Positions 6,144-6,660 of a stretch of DNA of 6,660 bases are shown here, one piece after another. The notes under the pieces were generated by a model. That model ran no database searches. It was not told the origin of the DNA and was given only the letters and a program-made list of their open reading frames with translations. The DNA is taken from NCBI GenBank assembly GCA_026985945.1, contig JALSPN010000267.1, forward strand, positions 1-6,660. Direction: 5' to 3'. The DNA comes from Thermodesulfobacteriales bacterium (GTDB lineage: Bacteria; Desulfobacterota; Thermodesulfobacteria; Thermodesulfobacteriales; Thermodesulfatatoraceae). Position 1 is the stretch's first letter, and each line of letters starts with the position of its first letter. A program made the position numbers and the translations under genes.

Positions 6144-6660
6144 TCATGAAGAAATGACACCCTCCCAGGCCGCAAGCAGAGAATCTTTTTCCTTTTTGAG
6201 GGCAAGAACCACCTGTGAAAGTTGCTTTTTATCAAGGGGTAGTCCCTTAGGCCAGCGAGGCAATTTCTGATATTCCTCCTCCGGGACAAAACCCGCAGCA
6301 CGGGCTATTATATCCGCCTTAAAGACAAAAAATGCCTCTTTATCTATCTTTTCGTTTACCAGAGGGCGATGATGATTTTTTATAGTTCTTATCAGCTCTT
6401 TTGAAAACTTCCAGTACTCCGCCACCACCCCTCCAATTTCGGCGTGTGAAAGGCCTATCTCTTCTTCTGCTTCCCGGAAGGAACACCCCTTGGCCTCCTG
6501 AATAGCAAGCACCTTGAGAAAAAAGTCCGGGAAAAATACTGCCAGGATAAGCCTTCCTATGTCGTGCAGAAGGCCTGCGGTGTAAAGGATGTCTGGATCT
6601 TCGTATTTTTCGGCGGCGGCCAAAAGATAGCCTGCCCGCGCCACTCCCACGGCATGAATC
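6144..6660 (-). CDS. HDOD-domain protein (C-terminal part, 5' end outside the window)
   Basis: 171 C-terminal residues are visible; the frame stays open to the window edge, and a GTG at 6650 is internal because the typical HDOD helix start (IHAVGVARAG) already precedes it. Seen, counted from the edge: His2; AGLLHDIGRLIL with His32-Asp33; the hydrophobic PDFFLKVL stretch; LSHAEIGGVVAEYWKFS with His72; IKNHHRP with His96-His97. HDOD domains are related to HD phosphohydrolases but usually act as signalling or scaffolding modules, often with receiver, EAL or GGDEF domains; any partner domain would lie N-terminally, outside the window. Residues after about 110 form a short charged helical tail ending ISS. 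It has the same strand as dsrA, 188 bases upstream, but dsrA has its own promoter, so co-regulation is not implied. A link to sulfite reduction is unknown. Confidence 0.85.
   Translation of the reverse strand, partial: IHAVGVARAGYLLAAAEKYEDPDILYTAGLLHDIGRLILAVFFPDFFLKVLAIQEAKGCSFREAEEEIGLSHAEIGGVVAEYWKFSKELIRTIKNHHRPLVNEKIDKEAFFVFKADIIARAAGFVPEEEYQKLPRWPKGLPLDKKQLSQVVLALKKEKDSLLAAWEGVISS

Noticed and set aside
1..6660. CRISPR array, insertion sequence, tRNA or rRNA gene
   Set aside because: No regularly spaced repeats, transposase-like coding sequence, terminal inverted repeats with duplications, or structural RNA motifs were seen; the genes fill nearly the whole window.

Overview
The window looks like chromosomal DNA of an anaerobic, sulfite/sulfate-reducing bacterium, probably thermophilic and probably from the Thermodesulfobacteriota or a nearby lineage. 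The main reason is a dsrA-dsrB-dsrD cluster. DsrD is known from organisms that run dissimilatory sulfite reductase in the reductive direction. The proteins are rich in Glu, Lys and Arg, and the Shine-Dalgarno sequences are strong (AAGGAGG or AAGGAGGT before four of the genes). The lineage is inferred from general protein character, not from a database comparison.

Layout. Bases 1-3061 hold a tightly packed plus-strand gene string. It starts with the C-terminal part of an M18 family metallo-aminopeptidase, followed 2 bases later by a TrmI-type tRNA m1A58 methyltransferase. That gene overlaps by 20 bases a 445-residue divergent class II (zinc) aldolase. A bidirectional stem-loop terminator at about 3061-3095 separates this string from the convergent minus-strand dsr operon. 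Read in its own direction, that operon runs dsrA (5955-4666), dsrB (4595-3363), dsrD (3330-3094). Upstream of dsrA are a good sigma-70-like promoter (TTGACA, 17 bases, TAGGCT) and a perfect 9-base inverted repeat that covers the -10 element and the probable start of transcription. At the right edge, also on the minus strand, lies the C-terminal part of an HDOD-domain protein (6660-6144). The longest gap without a gene is the 188 bases upstream of dsrA.

How the genes work together. DsrA and DsrB form the alpha2beta2 siroheme/[4Fe-4S] enzyme that reduces sulfite in the cytoplasm with DsrC, which is not encoded here. DsrD is a small winged-helix protein that activates DsrAB. The plus-strand genes (peptide turnover, tRNA thermostabilising methylation, carbon metabolism) look like an unrelated housekeeping group. 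I see no mobile element, CRISPR array, tRNA or rRNA, and no clearly new multi-gene system. The points most worth a second look are the operator-like palindrome at the dsr promoter, the two intercistronic stem-loops in the dsr operon, the N-terminal extension of DsrB, and the divergent aldolase.
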